Assembly: GCA_963727245.1 (NCBI GenBank)
Contig: CAVSFO010000018.1
Location: forward strand, 389,981 to 453,980
Direction: 5' to 3'
Origin: JBKQVT01 sp963727245
Lineage (GTDB): Bacteria > Planctomycetota > Planctomycetia > Pirellulales > Thermoguttaceae
Length of the DNA stretch: 64,000 nucleotides
The position numbers and the translations under genes were made by a program. Below, piece by piece: positions 53,110 through 61,889 of this stretch (position 1 is the stretch's first letter; the number at the start of each line of letters is the position of its first letter). Under the pieces are notes generated by a model. That model saw only the letters and a program-made list of their open reading frames with translations. It searched no databases and was not told where the DNA came from.

Positions 53110-54483
53110 TCACGTTTGCAACAGGTAGCGGTTGGCGATGCTGATGCCGCTGAGGATGGTGCCGATGATGCCGACCAGGCCTTGGTCGTTGCCGCAGACG
53201 AAGAGGTTTCGCAGGTGCGTGGTGCCGTCGTAGCGTTTCTCCGGGGCGCCGAAGATGGCCCCCTTGTCGTGGCCCGTAAACCGCCGAATGGTGACGGGAG
53301 TGAACACCTCGGTCTCGACCACGGCCTGGCGGAAATCGGGGACGAAGCGGACGGCCGAGGCAACCATGCGGTCGTACCAGCGTCGTTTCTCCTGCCGGTA
53401 GGCCGCCGCGTCCAGGCCGGTCCAGCGGTCGTAGTTGCCCAGGGCGGTGATCCGCAGGATGCCGTCGGCCAAGGGCTCGCCGTAGAGGAAGTTGTTGGGC
53501 GAGCAGACGATGCCGCTGCGGAGGTCGGCGGCATCGGCGGGCCTTTCGTAATGAAACCTGTCGGAATCGTTGAAGAAGACCATGGTGCGGTGGTGGCCCA
53601 GCGCCTGCGGCTGCCGGTTCAGCACCGAGATCGACTCGACGATCGACAGTCCGTCCACGGGCCGCGGGGCGGGGGCCGCCTGGTCGCACAGCCGCATGGT
53701 CTCCAACAGGCCGGCGGAGGAGAGCACGTTGCGGGCTTGCAACTCGCTGCCGTCTTCCAACACGATGCCGTCGGCGCGGCCGTCCTTGACGAGGATCCGC
53801 GCCACGCCGGAGCGCAGCCGCAGCTCGCCCCCGAGGTCGTAAAACTTCCCCAGCAACCGCTTCAGGATCAGCCGCACGCCCGCCAACGGACGCGCCAGCC
53901 CCTCCAGGAAAATCGAGCGGAAGAGGATGCTAAACTGGCCGAAATCCATGTCGTGTTCCCGGGCCCCGCCGTAGAACAACACCGGGCAGAACAACATCTC
54001 CACCAGCAACGGATCGTCGATCAGGCTGCCGACCAGCGCGCGGGCGGATTGGCCGGCCTCGGGCCGGTCGAACTGGTCGTAATCGGTCAGCGCCGAGAGC
54101 AACCGCCGGAAGTTGTCCGACTGGCCGGGAAACTGCCGGGCGACCTCCGACTCCAACATCTCCAACTCGTTGGAAAACTCCAGCGTGACGCCGGGAAACA
54201 TGATCGCCGAGCCCACCTGCGGCGACAACGACAACTCGTCCCAGGCCAGCCGCAGTTGCCGCAGCAGCCGCGCCAGCGGGCCTTGCCGCGCCCCCCGCGG
54301 CGAATAATTCGTCACCGCGTGCAGCCCGACGTCGAAGGTGCGGCCGCCCCGCCCGTAAAACGAATTCAGCCCGCCGACCGCGCTATGGCGCTCGAGAATG
54401 CAGACCCGCCGATCGTAATGGGCCAGGCGAATGCCGGCTGCCAGTCCCGACATGCCGGCCCCAATGATGATCGTGTCGTACAT
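53110..54483 (-). CDS. CrtI/phytoene-desaturase-like FAD oxidoreductase (second)
   Basis: 457 residues from the ATG at 54483. FAD motif YDTIIIGAGMSGLAAGIRLA, followed by ILERHSAVGGLNSFYGRGGR and the histidine-containing FDVGLHAVTNY. The C-terminus NLFVCGNDQGLVGIIGTILS is the family's FAD-binding end. It is diverged from the first enzyme and likely acts on a different step. It is co-directional with acp (104 bp upstream) and the first CrtI-like gene. Confidence 0.8.
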   Translation of the reverse strand: MYDTIIIGAGMSGLAAGIRLAHYDRRVCILERHSAVGGLNSFYGRGGRTFDVGLHAVTNYSPRGARQGPLARLLRQLRLAWDELSLSPQVGSAIMFPGVTLEFSNELEMLESEVARQFPGQSDNFRRLLSALTDYDQFDRPEAGQSARALVGSLIDDPLLVEMLFCPVLFYGGAREHDMDFGQFSILFRSIFLEGLARPLAGVRLILKRLLGKFYDLGGELRLRSGVARILVKDGRADGIVLEDGSELQARNVLSSAGLLETMRLCDQAAPAPRPVDGLSIVESISVLNRQPQALGHHRTMVFFNDSDRFHYERPADAADLRSGIVCSPNNFLYGEPLADGILRITALGNYDRWTGLDAAAYRQEKRRWYDRMVASAVRFVPDFRQAVVETEVFTPVTIRRFTGHDKGAIFGAPEKRYDGTTHLRNLFVCGNDQGLVGIIGTILSGISIANRYLLQT

Positions 54484-54586
54484 AAGCACACAGGGCCCAG
54501 GGTCTAAGAACTAAGGTCTAAGAACTAAGCTCTAAGAACTTAGAACTTAGTGCTTAGAACTTAGATCGCACCCCATCCTTCATCCT
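54484..54586. repeat. CTAAGAACT palindromic microsatellite
   Basis: GGTCTAAGAACTAAGGTCTA followed by complements such as TTAGAACTTAGTGCTTAGAA at 54505-54565, then ATCCTTCATCC repeats. No gene. Confidence 0.75.
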
Positions 54587-54841
54587 TCATCCTTTATCCT
54601 TCATCAGTGGCTCCAGGTACTTCACCGTGCTGGCCATGCTGGCCAGCGCCGGATAATCCTCCTCGGGAATGTGCACGCGATAGCGCTTCCGCAACTCCAT
54701 TACGATGTCGAGGAAATCCATGCTGTCCAACTCGAGCTGTTCGCGGAAGGGGACGTCCTCTTTGAGGTTGCTGAGGTCCTCGTCCGGCGTGATGTCGGAA
54801 AGGATGGCGATCACCGCTTCTCTGATCTCGGCAGCCGTCAT
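54587..54841 (-). CDS. Acyl carrier protein (non-housekeeping type)
   Basis: 84 residues. The phosphopantetheine serine is S40 in LELDSMDFLDIVMEL (the canonical ACP has DSLD or DSxx). Helices 1 and 3 fit (EIREAVIAILSDI and EEDYPALASMASTVKYL). It lies between fabF and the second CrtI-like gene. The final MKDKG codons and stop fall in the ATCCTTC repeat. A dedicated carrier for the local condensing and desaturating enzymes is the simplest interpretation. Confidence 0.88.
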   Translation of the reverse strand: MTAAEIREAVIAILSDITPDEDLSNLKEDVPFREQLELDSMDFLDIVMELRKRYRVHIPEEDYPALASMASTVKYLEPLMKDKG

Positions 54842-54869
54842 AGCAGGCCTCCGTCGCTCGCTTTGCTCA

Positions 54870-56116
54870 TCAAACTTGTCGCACGATGACTACCGAATTG
54901 ATCCCCAGCATGCCGAACGAGTTGTTGAGGATCGTCCGCACGCGGCCCATTTCCCGCGGTTGGTTGGCGACCAGCCCCGGCATCGCGCAGTCGGGCTCCA
55001 CGCGGTCGAGGTTGATCGTGGCGTGGCAGACGCCGTCGTCGAAGGCGGGGAGGTTGCCGGCCAGTTCCAGGGCCCCGGCGGCGCCCATGGCATGGCCGAT
55101 GAAACTCTTGGTGTTGTTCATCAGCGTGTGGCGGCCGTTGGCGGCGAACACCCTCCGCAGCGCCTCCACCTCCTGGATGTCGCCGCTGGCGGTGCCGGTG
55201 GCGTGCGTGTTGACGATGTCGATTTCCGAGGCCTCCATGCCGGCGCGCCGCAGGGCCAACTGCATGCACTCGGCCTGTCGCTGCGGATGAGGCAGCACGA
55301 AGTCGTGGGCATCGCTGTTCATGGCGTAACCGGCAACTTCGCCGTAGATCTTCGCGCCGGCGGGCCTTGGCGTCGGCCAGCCGCTCCAGCACGAACATGC
55401 AGCCGCCTTCCGCGACCACGATGCCGTTGCGGTCGGCGTCGAAGGGCCGCGACGCCTTGGTCGGGTCGTCGTTCCGCGCAAGGCGCCCTGGCTGTGAAAG
55501 CTGGCGAAGATGCCGAAGGTGTGAATGCTCTCGGACACGCCGCCCGCCAAGGCCACGTCGCAGTCGCCCAATCGCAACATCTGCACGCCCTGAATGATGC
55601 CGGCGTTGCCCGCCGCGCAGGCCGCCCCCAGCGTGTAATGCGGACCGGTGATGCTCAGGTTCAGGGAAATCTCCCCGGCCGGGTTGTTGGCCACCGTGCG
55701 GGGATTGTGATGGTGCGACCAGTATTGCGTATCGTAATCATACCCCTTCAAGAGGTAGATCTCGTTCTCGGTCTCGACGTTGCCGTGCTCGGTCACGCCC
55801 ACGTAGATGCCGACGGTCGAGCGATCGACGTTCTCCCAATCGAGTCCGGAGTCAGCGATGGCTTCCCGGCGCAGTAGATGCCGATGCTTCCGGCCCGGGT
55901 GCCGCGGCGGAGGTCCTTGCGGCGTTGATAGCGGAGTTCGTCGAAGTTGCAGACCCCCGCTACGGTGGAACCGAAGTAGCGGATCTCGAACGGCACGACG
56001 CCGCTCCGCCCGGCCAGCAGGTTTTGCCGGAATTCTGGCAGCGAGTTGCCGTTAGGCGCGGTCAGGCCCACGCCGGTGATGACGATTCGATCGAAATCTT
56101 GCCCCCGGGCAATCAT
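54870..56116 (-). CDS. fabF: Beta-ketoacyl-ACP synthase II (FabF-like), three frameshifts
   Basis: Start at the ATG at 56116 (MIARGQDFDRIVITGVGLTA). The protein continues after a one-base change near 55870 (YCA to REAIADSGLDWENVDRSTVG), another near 55475 and a compensating one near 55360. Catalytic residues are present: Cys in LGAACAAGNAGIIQ, and two His in VNTHATGTASGD and FIGHAMGAAGALE. Corrected length about 415 residues. It condenses malonyl-ACP with an acyl-ACP. The Cys-His-His set means an active elongating KS. It probably works on the adjacent ACP. Three indels in one gene suggest sequence error. Confidence 0.8.
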
Positions 56117-56347
56117 TCAACAACATCCACAAAATGGGGGTGGCGACGGGCGGACACCGCCGGCCAACTGCGTGATATCCTTATGGCCCCTTCCTGCCGT
56201 CGTCCGCGATCCTCTTTGCCGGCCGTGGCAGCGTGAAACCAATAAGCCTAATCCTTTCCACGCTTTCTGGCAAGCCGGTTCCCCGGCTGGGGGAGAGTGG
56301 GCCTTGCCCACCATGATGGTGGACAGCCCGCCGCCGGGCTGTGGCCT
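56117..56347. other. Gap upstream of fabF
   Basis: A CCCACCATGATGGTGGACAG near-palindrome at about 56308-56327 is the only structure seen. No gene. It may hold the fabF promoter. Confidence 0.4.
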
Positions 56348-57379
56348 TCACACGCCGGGCAGCGGCGATTCTGCCGTCTGGCGCTGCCAACTGGCGGCCA
56401 ACCGCCTCATGCCCTCGGCCGTCGACATGCGCGCTCGATAGCCGAAGTCTTCGCAGGCGCGACGGACATCGAAGTAGTGACAGCGTGCCATCTGGGCGGC
56501 CAGAAAGCGCGTCATGGGCGGCTCGGCCCCGGGACGAAAGACGCGATAGAGCAGTTCCAGCGCGGCGCCGATCGCCCAGGCGGTCCGCAGCGACCGCGAC
56601 TTCCGGATCCTCGGCAGGCCGGCCAAGGCCACGAGCGAATCGACCCATTGCCAGCAATTGACCGGCTCGCCCTGGCTGATGAAGTAGGCCCGGCCGGCCA
56701 CGGGGGAGCCGGGCACGAGCGCTCGGGCCGCCAACAGATGGGCCTCGGCGGCGTTCTCCACGTAGACGGTGTCGATGAGGTTGGTGCCGTCGCCGATGCG
56801 GCACAGGCGCCCGGCGGCGGCCCGCGCCAGCAGTCGCGGCACCAGTTGCCGGTCGCGGGGGCCCCAGATCAAGTGCGGCCGCAGCGCGCAGGTCAGCAGC
56901 CCGGCGGCGTCGCTGGCGGCCAGCACGTGCTGCTCGGCCAGGGCCTTGCTGTGGGCATAGGCTGACAGCCAATGGGTGGCGTACGGCGCCGACTCGTCGA
57001 CGCCCCGTTGGTCGCGGCCGTCGAAGGTGACGCTGGGACTGCTGGTGAAGACCAGGCGGCCGACGCCATGCGCGCGGCAGCCTTCCACCACGTGGCGCGT
57101 CCCCAGGGTGTTGATTTCGTAATAGTGCTTCCAAGGGCCGCCGATCCCGCTCACGCCGCCGGCGTGAAACACCACGTCCACGCCGCGACATGCCGCCATG
57201 GTGGACTGGCGGTCACGGAGGTCGGCCGTGAACGTCTCGACGCCGAGGGCATCCAGCTCGGCAGAGCGGCGGCGCGACAAGGCCCGCACATGATGGCCGC
57301 CGGCCAGCAGTTGCTCGACGATATAGAGGCCGAGGAAACCCCCGGCACCGGTGACCAGTGCATTCACGGTGGTAGCCAT
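56348..57379 (-). CDS. oleD: OleD-type NADPH-dependent short-chain reductase
   Basis: 343 residues from the ATG at 57379. The nucleotide loop is ALVTGAGGFLGLYIVEQLLA, and the catalytic Tyr-x3-Lys is in LSAYAHSKALAEQHV. Motifs FTSSPSVTFDGRDQRGVDES and LRPHLIWGPRDRQLVPRLLA and RIGDGTNLIDTVYVENAAEA match OleD of the long-chain olefin pathway closely. OleD reduces the 2-alkyl-3-keto acid made by OleA to the hydroxy acid. oleC lies 2 kb upstream on the same strand. No oleB-like alpha/beta hydrolase is seen. Confidence 0.85.
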   Translation of the reverse strand: MATTVNALVTGAGGFLGLYIVEQLLAGGHHVRALSRRRSAELDALGVETFTADLRDRQSTMAACRGVDVVFHAGGVSGIGGPWKHYYEINTLGTRHVVEGCRAHGVGRLVFTSSPSVTFDGRDQRGVDESAPYATHWLSAYAHSKALAEQHVLAASDAAGLLTCALRPHLIWGPRDRQLVPRLLARAAAGRLCRIGDGTNLIDTVYVENAAEAHLLAARALVPGSPVAGRAYFISQGEPVNCWQWVDSLVALAGLPRIRKSRSLRTAWAIGAALELLYRVFRPGAEPPMTRFLAAQMARCHYFDVRRACEDFGYRARMSTAEGMRRLAASWQRQTAESPLPGV

Positions 57380-57400
57380 CCACCCCTGGTTTCACCGCTG

Positions 57401-58390
57401 CTAGTCGGTTCCCGGCAGGGGTATGTGTGGGACAGGGTCGTTGCGGCCAACCGGCCGATTCGGATCGGGGGCTGAGGTGACGGCCGCTGGGCCGGCCGGC
57501 CTGGCACTGTAATCGGCGTCGGGCCCAGATCGCGTGATCTGCCGGGGCGGCGGTGTCGGGGCGTCGCGAGGTATCGCCACAGCGGCAGCACTTTCGTCCG
57601 CGGGGGCTTGCTTGGCGGGTTGGTCGGCGGCCTTCTCCGTCTTCCCCGTGGCGGCAGCAAGGCCCTTTCCCTCCGTCTGGGCAGGCTTCGGCGCAGCGGT
57701 TGCCGCCGGCTTGTTTTCCGGCGCTGTCGAGGCGGCGTTGGCGGCCTGGACATCTTGCGGTGGCGCGGCCGGGGCGCTGGCCGGTCCCGACCCGCGTAGG
57801 AGGTAGATTGCCACCATGATCACGCTGAGCACCAGCGCACCGCCGATGACGCCGCCCATGATGCGCATCATCTGTGTCCGCTCCGCCTTGTTCATGCCGC
57901 CGACGCGGCTGCTCTTCCGTCCGGCCACTTTCACCGGAGTGGAATCGATGGCCAGCCGGCCGACGTTGAAGCCTTTTTTCGGCTCGGGGATGCCGCAGGC
58001 CAGTTCGTCGAAGAAGTCGGCGGCGGGCGATGGCGCAGCGGCGGGCTGCTGAGTCTGCCGGGGCTGCCGGGCAGGAACGACGATCGCCCGGGCGGACCGC
58101 GGCGCGGCGGCCTGACCGCCGCCCGCCCTTTTTGTCCCGTTGGCCGACGGGTTGGCCGACGCGGGCTTTTTAGCCGCCGGCGCCTGCTGGCCGTTCTTCC
58201 GTGCCGGCGAATTTCCCGCCGCCGGAAAAAGCCCCTTGACCCGGGCTGCCGGCAGCCACGGCCCGTTGGCCCCTTGCCGGATCGAATCCGCCGGCTGCAA
58301 TCGCCCGCTGGCTGCCATCATCTTGATCTGTTGACTCGACAGCGGGCCGAGTTCCCTGCCCGCCATTTGACAAAACCACTCTGCCCCCAT
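57401..58390 (-). CDS. GYF-domain (GYF_2) single-pass membrane protein
   Basis: 329 residues from the ATG at 58390. Residues 1-50 (EWFCQMAGRELGPLSSQQIK) form a GYF_2 domain, common in planctomycete envelope proteins. An Ala/Pro/Gln-rich linker follows, then a transmembrane helix at about 178-200 (GGVIGGALVLSVIMVAIYLL) and an Ala/Pro/Glu-rich disordered C-terminus. The topology suggests the GYF domain is cytoplasmic and binds proline-rich partners. Specific role unknown. Confidence 0.8.
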   Translation of the reverse strand: MGAEWFCQMAGRELGPLSSQQIKMMAASGRLQPADSIRQGANGPWLPAARVKGLFPAAGNSPARKNGQQAPAAKKPASANPSANGTKRAGGGQAAAPRSARAIVVPARQPRQTQQPAAAPSPAADFFDELACGIPEPKKGFNVGRLAIDSTPVKVAGRKSSRVGGMNKAERTQMMRIMGGVIGGALVLSVIMVAIYLLRGSGPASAPAAPPQDVQAANAASTAPENKPAATAAPKPAQTEGKGLAAATGKTEKAADQPAKQAPADESAAAVAIPRDAPTPPPRQITRSGPDADYSARPAGPAAVTSAPDPNRPVGRNDPVPHIPLPGTD

Positions 58391-58592
58391 GACATGCCCC
58401 TTCCGTAGCCAAGGATCCTCGTAATCACGCCGCCGACAATCCACGGCCACCCGGGGCCCGCAGATTGCCACCGACGCTGTTCCGTTACCTCTTCCTCTTC
58501 TAATCTAACGCCGCTGGCTGAAAAATGCTAGTGGGGTGCGTTTCCTTAGAATGAGAGGCTAGGGGGGATAGGGGCAGCCGGAAGCTGACACA

Positions 58593-58661
58593 AGCCCGAC
58601 GCGCAAGCGAGGGTGTGCCACGCGACGGCCCGCCGTCGCCCCCTCGCTTGCACTTCGGGCT
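58593..58661. repeat. AGCCCGACGCGCAAGCGAGG palindrome
   Basis: Inverted repeat (arms AGCCCGACGCGCAAGCGAGG and CCCTCGCTTGCACTTCGGGC with one difference) of a family common in planctomycete intergenic regions. It lies just before the DUF4177-like gene end. Confidence 0.8.
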
Positions 58662-58675
58662 AATGTGGTTAACAC

Positions 58676-59005
58676 TCACTCTTGCAGCTTGAACTCGAAA
58701 TCGTCGCCGCCCAGGTCGACGTTCTTTGGGGCCGGCTTCGAAGGCGCCGCCTGCAACGCCTGGCCCCCGGTCGCGGCGGCGGCCTCGTGCCCGCCAGGCT
58801 TGGGTCCCTCGCCGCTGCTGGGACGCTTGAGGAACGCGGTCCAGCACATGAGCCCCTTCGCGTCCTTGTAATACAACACGTTAACCAGTTCCCAACCTTC
58901 CTGGCCGAGCGCGTTGAAGTCGTTGAGGAGATAGCCCTCCGTCTTTCGGGTCAGTAGGGAGTATTCCCACGTTTGCTGAACAGGAATGGCGACGGCAGTT
59001 GTCAT
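58676..59005 (-). CDS. DUF4177-like small protein
   Basis: 109 residues. QTWEYSLLTRKTEGYLLNDF and NALGQEGWELVNVLYYKDAK match the DUF4177 fold (WEY..., GxxGWELV). The C-terminal 45 residues are Ala/Gly/Pro-rich and disordered, ending in an acidic KNVDLGGDDFEFKLQE. Function unknown. Confidence 0.75.
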   Translation of the reverse strand: MTTAVAIPVQQTWEYSLLTRKTEGYLLNDFNALGQEGWELVNVLYYKDAKGLMCWTAFLKRPSSGEGPKPGGHEAAAATGGQALQAAPSKPAPKNVDLGGDDFEFKLQE

Positions 59006-59436
59006 GGCAGACGAGCCTCCTGATGAAGGAATATTTATGAAAAGGGTTTAGCCACGTCAGGCGACACAATTGCTACTGTAGTTCCCCTCCGCATGGTGTC
59101 AAGCCTCTACTACCCCATTGCGGTGGGTTGCGGGGGATTTTCGTCTCAGATAGCCGCCCACGGGCCTGTTGTACCGCCGACAAACAAGGCTCGCGCAGAG
59201 GCGCGGAGACGCGGGGGAAAATAGAAGATGAAATGTTGTGGGGCTGGGGTTCTTCGATGGGCCGCCGGCCGCACCTGGTGCCGTCTTTCCTCAAAGCTAC
59301 GCGGAAGTTCGGTAGCGAGCACAGCTTGCCAGCCTGTCCTTTACCGCTCCACCGCGTCTCTGCGTCTCTGCGCGAGCCTTCTTTTGAAGCCGCAACGCGC
59401 GATAGTCGCCCATGGACGCGGTCGGCCGCCCCAGTT
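59006..59436. other. Gap with GCGCAGAGGCGCGG-type repeats, no gene
   Basis: An inverted repeat formed by GCTCGCGCAGAGGCGCGGAG at about 59180 and TCTCTGCGTCTCTGCGCGAG at about 59365 brackets 150 bp with only short shadow frames. Same family as 6312 and 32770. Confidence 0.55.
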
Positions 59437-61113
59437 TCACCTCGTCCGATCCAACTCGTTTGCCGCCCAGACGGCAAGCTTCTCGCGAAAGATCTTGACG
59501 TTGTGGCGAATATCAACGGGAAAGGCCGGATGGAGAAGAAAATCGTCGATCCCCGTGGTCAACGGGCTGCCTTGGCCCAAGCGGCGGATTTCTTCCAGCC
59601 AGGCCTGCCGGGCGGGCCCTTCCTCGGGCATCCGCCCGGCTACCGGCTCCAACACCATCACCGGCCGCTGCCGCGGCGGCGGGCCCACGCCCACCAGGGC
59701 ACTGCGACGCACGTCGGCATGTTGCCGGAAAATCGCCTCGCACGGGATCGGATACATCGGGCCGGCGGCCGTCAGCACCCGATGCGCCACCCGGCCGCAA
59801 AACCAAAACCGACCCTGCGGATCGAAATAGCCGGCATCGCCCATCCGATGCCAGATCGCGGAGCCCGTCCCCGACCCGATCTTTCCCAAGCGATTGGCCT
59901 CCCGGCGGGTGACATACTCTCGGGTGACGACCGGTCCGCACACGATCAATTCGCCGATCTCGCCGCCGGGAAGTTCCTCCGCTTGATCGATCGTGTCGAT
60001 CGGGCCGTCGACGATGCGGATGACTTTCCAGTCGATGCCCGGAAAACGACGGCCCACGCAGACGCCGGCCCCCGTGCGGGTACGCTCGGCCGTCTCGGCG
60101 AGCACCTCGGTGGCGGAAATCGACGCCACCGGCAACGCCTCGGTCGCGCCGTACGGCGTGTGTACGTCGCCTTCCGGATGGATGCAGCTCTTCATGCGCC
60201 CGAGCACCTCGGCGGGCACCGGCGCGCCGGCCGAGAGCACGCGGCGAACACTCGCCAGGCGGATGCCCTGCTGCTGGCACCAACGGCCTACGCGGTCCCA
60301 GATCGCCGGCGAGCCGAACGTCTGGGTGACCTGCCAATCGCCGATCGCCTCGACGATCTTGGCCGGATCGACCGCCGCCGGCCGCGACGGATCCATGTCG
60401 GGAATGACGGCCGTGGCGCCCATGGCGCAGTTGAACAGTCCGAAGAGCGGGAAGCACGGCAGGTCCACTTCGCCGGGCTGAATCCCGTAGAAGTCGCGGA
60501 TCTGCTCGACCTGGGCGTCGAAATTTCCGTGGCGATAGAGCACGCCCTTGGCCGGCCCGGTGCTGCCGGTGGTGAAGATGACGGCCGCCGGGTCGTCGGC
60601 CGTGGTGGCGGCCAACTGGCTGCCGGGCCACGGTCCGGCGTAGAACTGCCGGAGCGTCGCGCCGCCCCAGAACCAGCGGCGTCCCACGGTCACATTCCAC
60701 CGCGCCCGCGGAAAACGCCGCCCGAGCAGCATCCGCACGGCCTGGACCGCCGGGATGGCCACAAAGCCTTCGGGCTCCGCGTCGGCCAGGCAGCGGACCA
60801 GATTGCGGCGGCCCATGCCCGGGTCGATGAGGATGGCCACCGCGGCGGCCTTGAAGATGCCGAACGTCAGGGCGATGAAGTCGATGCCCGGCCGCACCAG
60901 CAGGGCCAGCCTTGCGCCCTTGGGCACGCCCATGCGGCGAAGTCCCTCGGCGATGCGGTCGCTCTGCTGGTCGAGTTGCTGGAAGCTCAACTGCCGGTAG
61001 CGCCGTTTTCCGTGGCGGTCGTAACCGTGGGTTTCGACCACGGCGACCCGATCGGGGGCGATTTGGGCCATGGCGCTCAGCCGCCCGGCCACGTTGACGG
61101 TGCAGGGATTCAT
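59437..61113 (-). CDS. oleC: OleC-type AMP-forming ligase / beta-lactone synthetase
   Basis: 558 residues from the ATG at 61113. The AMP-binding P-loop is VIFTTGSTGPAKGVLYRHGN, with PCFPLFGLFNCAMGATAVIP, a segment diagnostic of OleC, and TFGSPAIWDRVGRW following. Motif YGATEALPVASI and MGDAGYFDPQGRFWFCGRV complete the ANL fold. OleC turns 2-alkyl-3-hydroxy acids into beta-lactones that OleB converts to olefins. oleA and oleD are within 16 kb. The longer in-frame extension upstream reads through the CRISPR repeats and is not coding. Confidence 0.85.
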   Translation of the reverse strand: MNPCTVNVAGRLSAMAQIAPDRVAVVETHGYDRHGKRRYRQLSFQQLDQQSDRIAEGLRRMGVPKGARLALLVRPGIDFIALTFGIFKAAAVAILIDPGMGRRNLVRCLADAEPEGFVAIPAVQAVRMLLGRRFPRARWNVTVGRRWFWGGATLRQFYAGPWPGSQLAATTADDPAAVIFTTGSTGPAKGVLYRHGNFDAQVEQIRDFYGIQPGEVDLPCFPLFGLFNCAMGATAVIPDMDPSRPAAVDPAKIVEAIGDWQVTQTFGSPAIWDRVGRWCQQQGIRLASVRRVLSAGAPVPAEVLGRMKSCIHPEGDVHTPYGATEALPVASISATEVLAETAERTRTGAGVCVGRRFPGIDWKVIRIVDGPIDTIDQAEELPGGEIGELIVCGPVVTREYVTRREANRLGKIGSGTGSAIWHRMGDAGYFDPQGRFWFCGRVAHRVLTAAGPMYPIPCEAIFRQHADVRRSALVGVGPPPRQRPVMVLEPVAGRMPEEGPARQAWLEEIRRLGQGSPLTTGIDDFLLHPAFPVDIRHNVKIFREKLAVWAANELDRTR

Positions 61114-61227
61114 GGTCTGCCGTTGGGGGATTACATCCTGGGGCCCGCATTGTACTGAGAATTGGCGCGGGTGTCTGCGGGCAGGCAGCCCCGGCGCCCG
61201 TGCCGCACGGGCGTTGTGCTTGCGACC

Positions 61228-61318
61228 CAAGCCCACCGGCTGCGTCCGGTGGGAAGGGCCGCGGAACAAGACGCCTTCTTGGTCGCCCTTCCCACCGGAC
61301 GCGGCCGGTGGGCTTGGG
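61228..61318. repeat. GCCCACCGG palindrome between oleC and the CRISPR array
   Basis: Arms AAGCCCACCGGCTGCGTCCG and a complement ending in GGCCGGTGGGCTTGGG. Same family as 21855, 26405 and 40318. It lies 39 bp beyond the degenerate end of the array. Confidence 0.85.
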
Positions 61319-61356
61319 GGGACGCATTCGACGTGAGGGACGCTTTGGCCGATCGC

Positions 61357-61848
61357 GTGCGTACAGCCTGCAATTCGCGGGCGGCGGCGGCGCCCGCCAC
61401 GTTCTACGCAGGGGGCAACAGCCCTGCATACAGCCGGGAATTCGCGGGCGGCAGTAGCCCCCCGGCCAAACGGTGGACATGGAGCAGTCCTGTATACAGC
61501 CGGGAATTCGCGGGCGGCAGCAGCGGGAGTCGAGTCAGCCCCGCGTGGATTGCCCTGCATACAGCCGGGAATTCGCGGGCGGCAGCAGCTTGCGACCTGG
61601 CCGGCAGGTATCGTCGTCTCCTGCATACAGCCGGGAATTCGCGGGCGGCAGCAGCACCGGCGTCAGGGCAGCGAGCAGCAGCACCCCTGCATACAGCCGG
61701 GAATTCGCGGGCGGCAGCAGCCCTCGCGGCCTTCGCGCGCTCCGCCGCATACCTGCATACAGCCGGGAATTCGCGGGCGGCAGCAGCCCGGTCGGCCCTC
61801 GGCGTCACGCTACCTGCATACAGCCGGGAATTCGCGGGCGGCAGCAGC
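61357..61848 (-). CRISPR. CRISPR array, eight 35-bp repeats and seven spacers (type V-F)
   Basis: On the plus strand the repeat begins CTGCATACAG and ends GGCGGCAGCAGC, with CCGGGAATTCGCGG in the middle. Repeats start at 61357 (degenerate, 29 of 35 positions kept), 61424, 61490, 61555, 61621, 61687, 61753 and 61814. Spacers are 32, 31, 30, 31, 31, 31 and 26 bp. The five repeats nearest the nuclease are identical; the two next carry one change each and the last is degraded, so the leader is on the right and transcription is toward lower coordinates, the same direction as cas12f. Spacers do not resemble each other. No match inside the window was noticed. Confidence 0.97.
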
Positions 61849-61889
61849 ACGCGGCGCAAGACGTGCCTGGAATGCGGGTTGCGGTGGAA

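Noticed and set aside
59128..61158. 676-codon plus-strand open frame opposite oleC
   Set aside because: Antisense shadow of a high-GC gene; Arg/Gly/His-rich and without known motifs.
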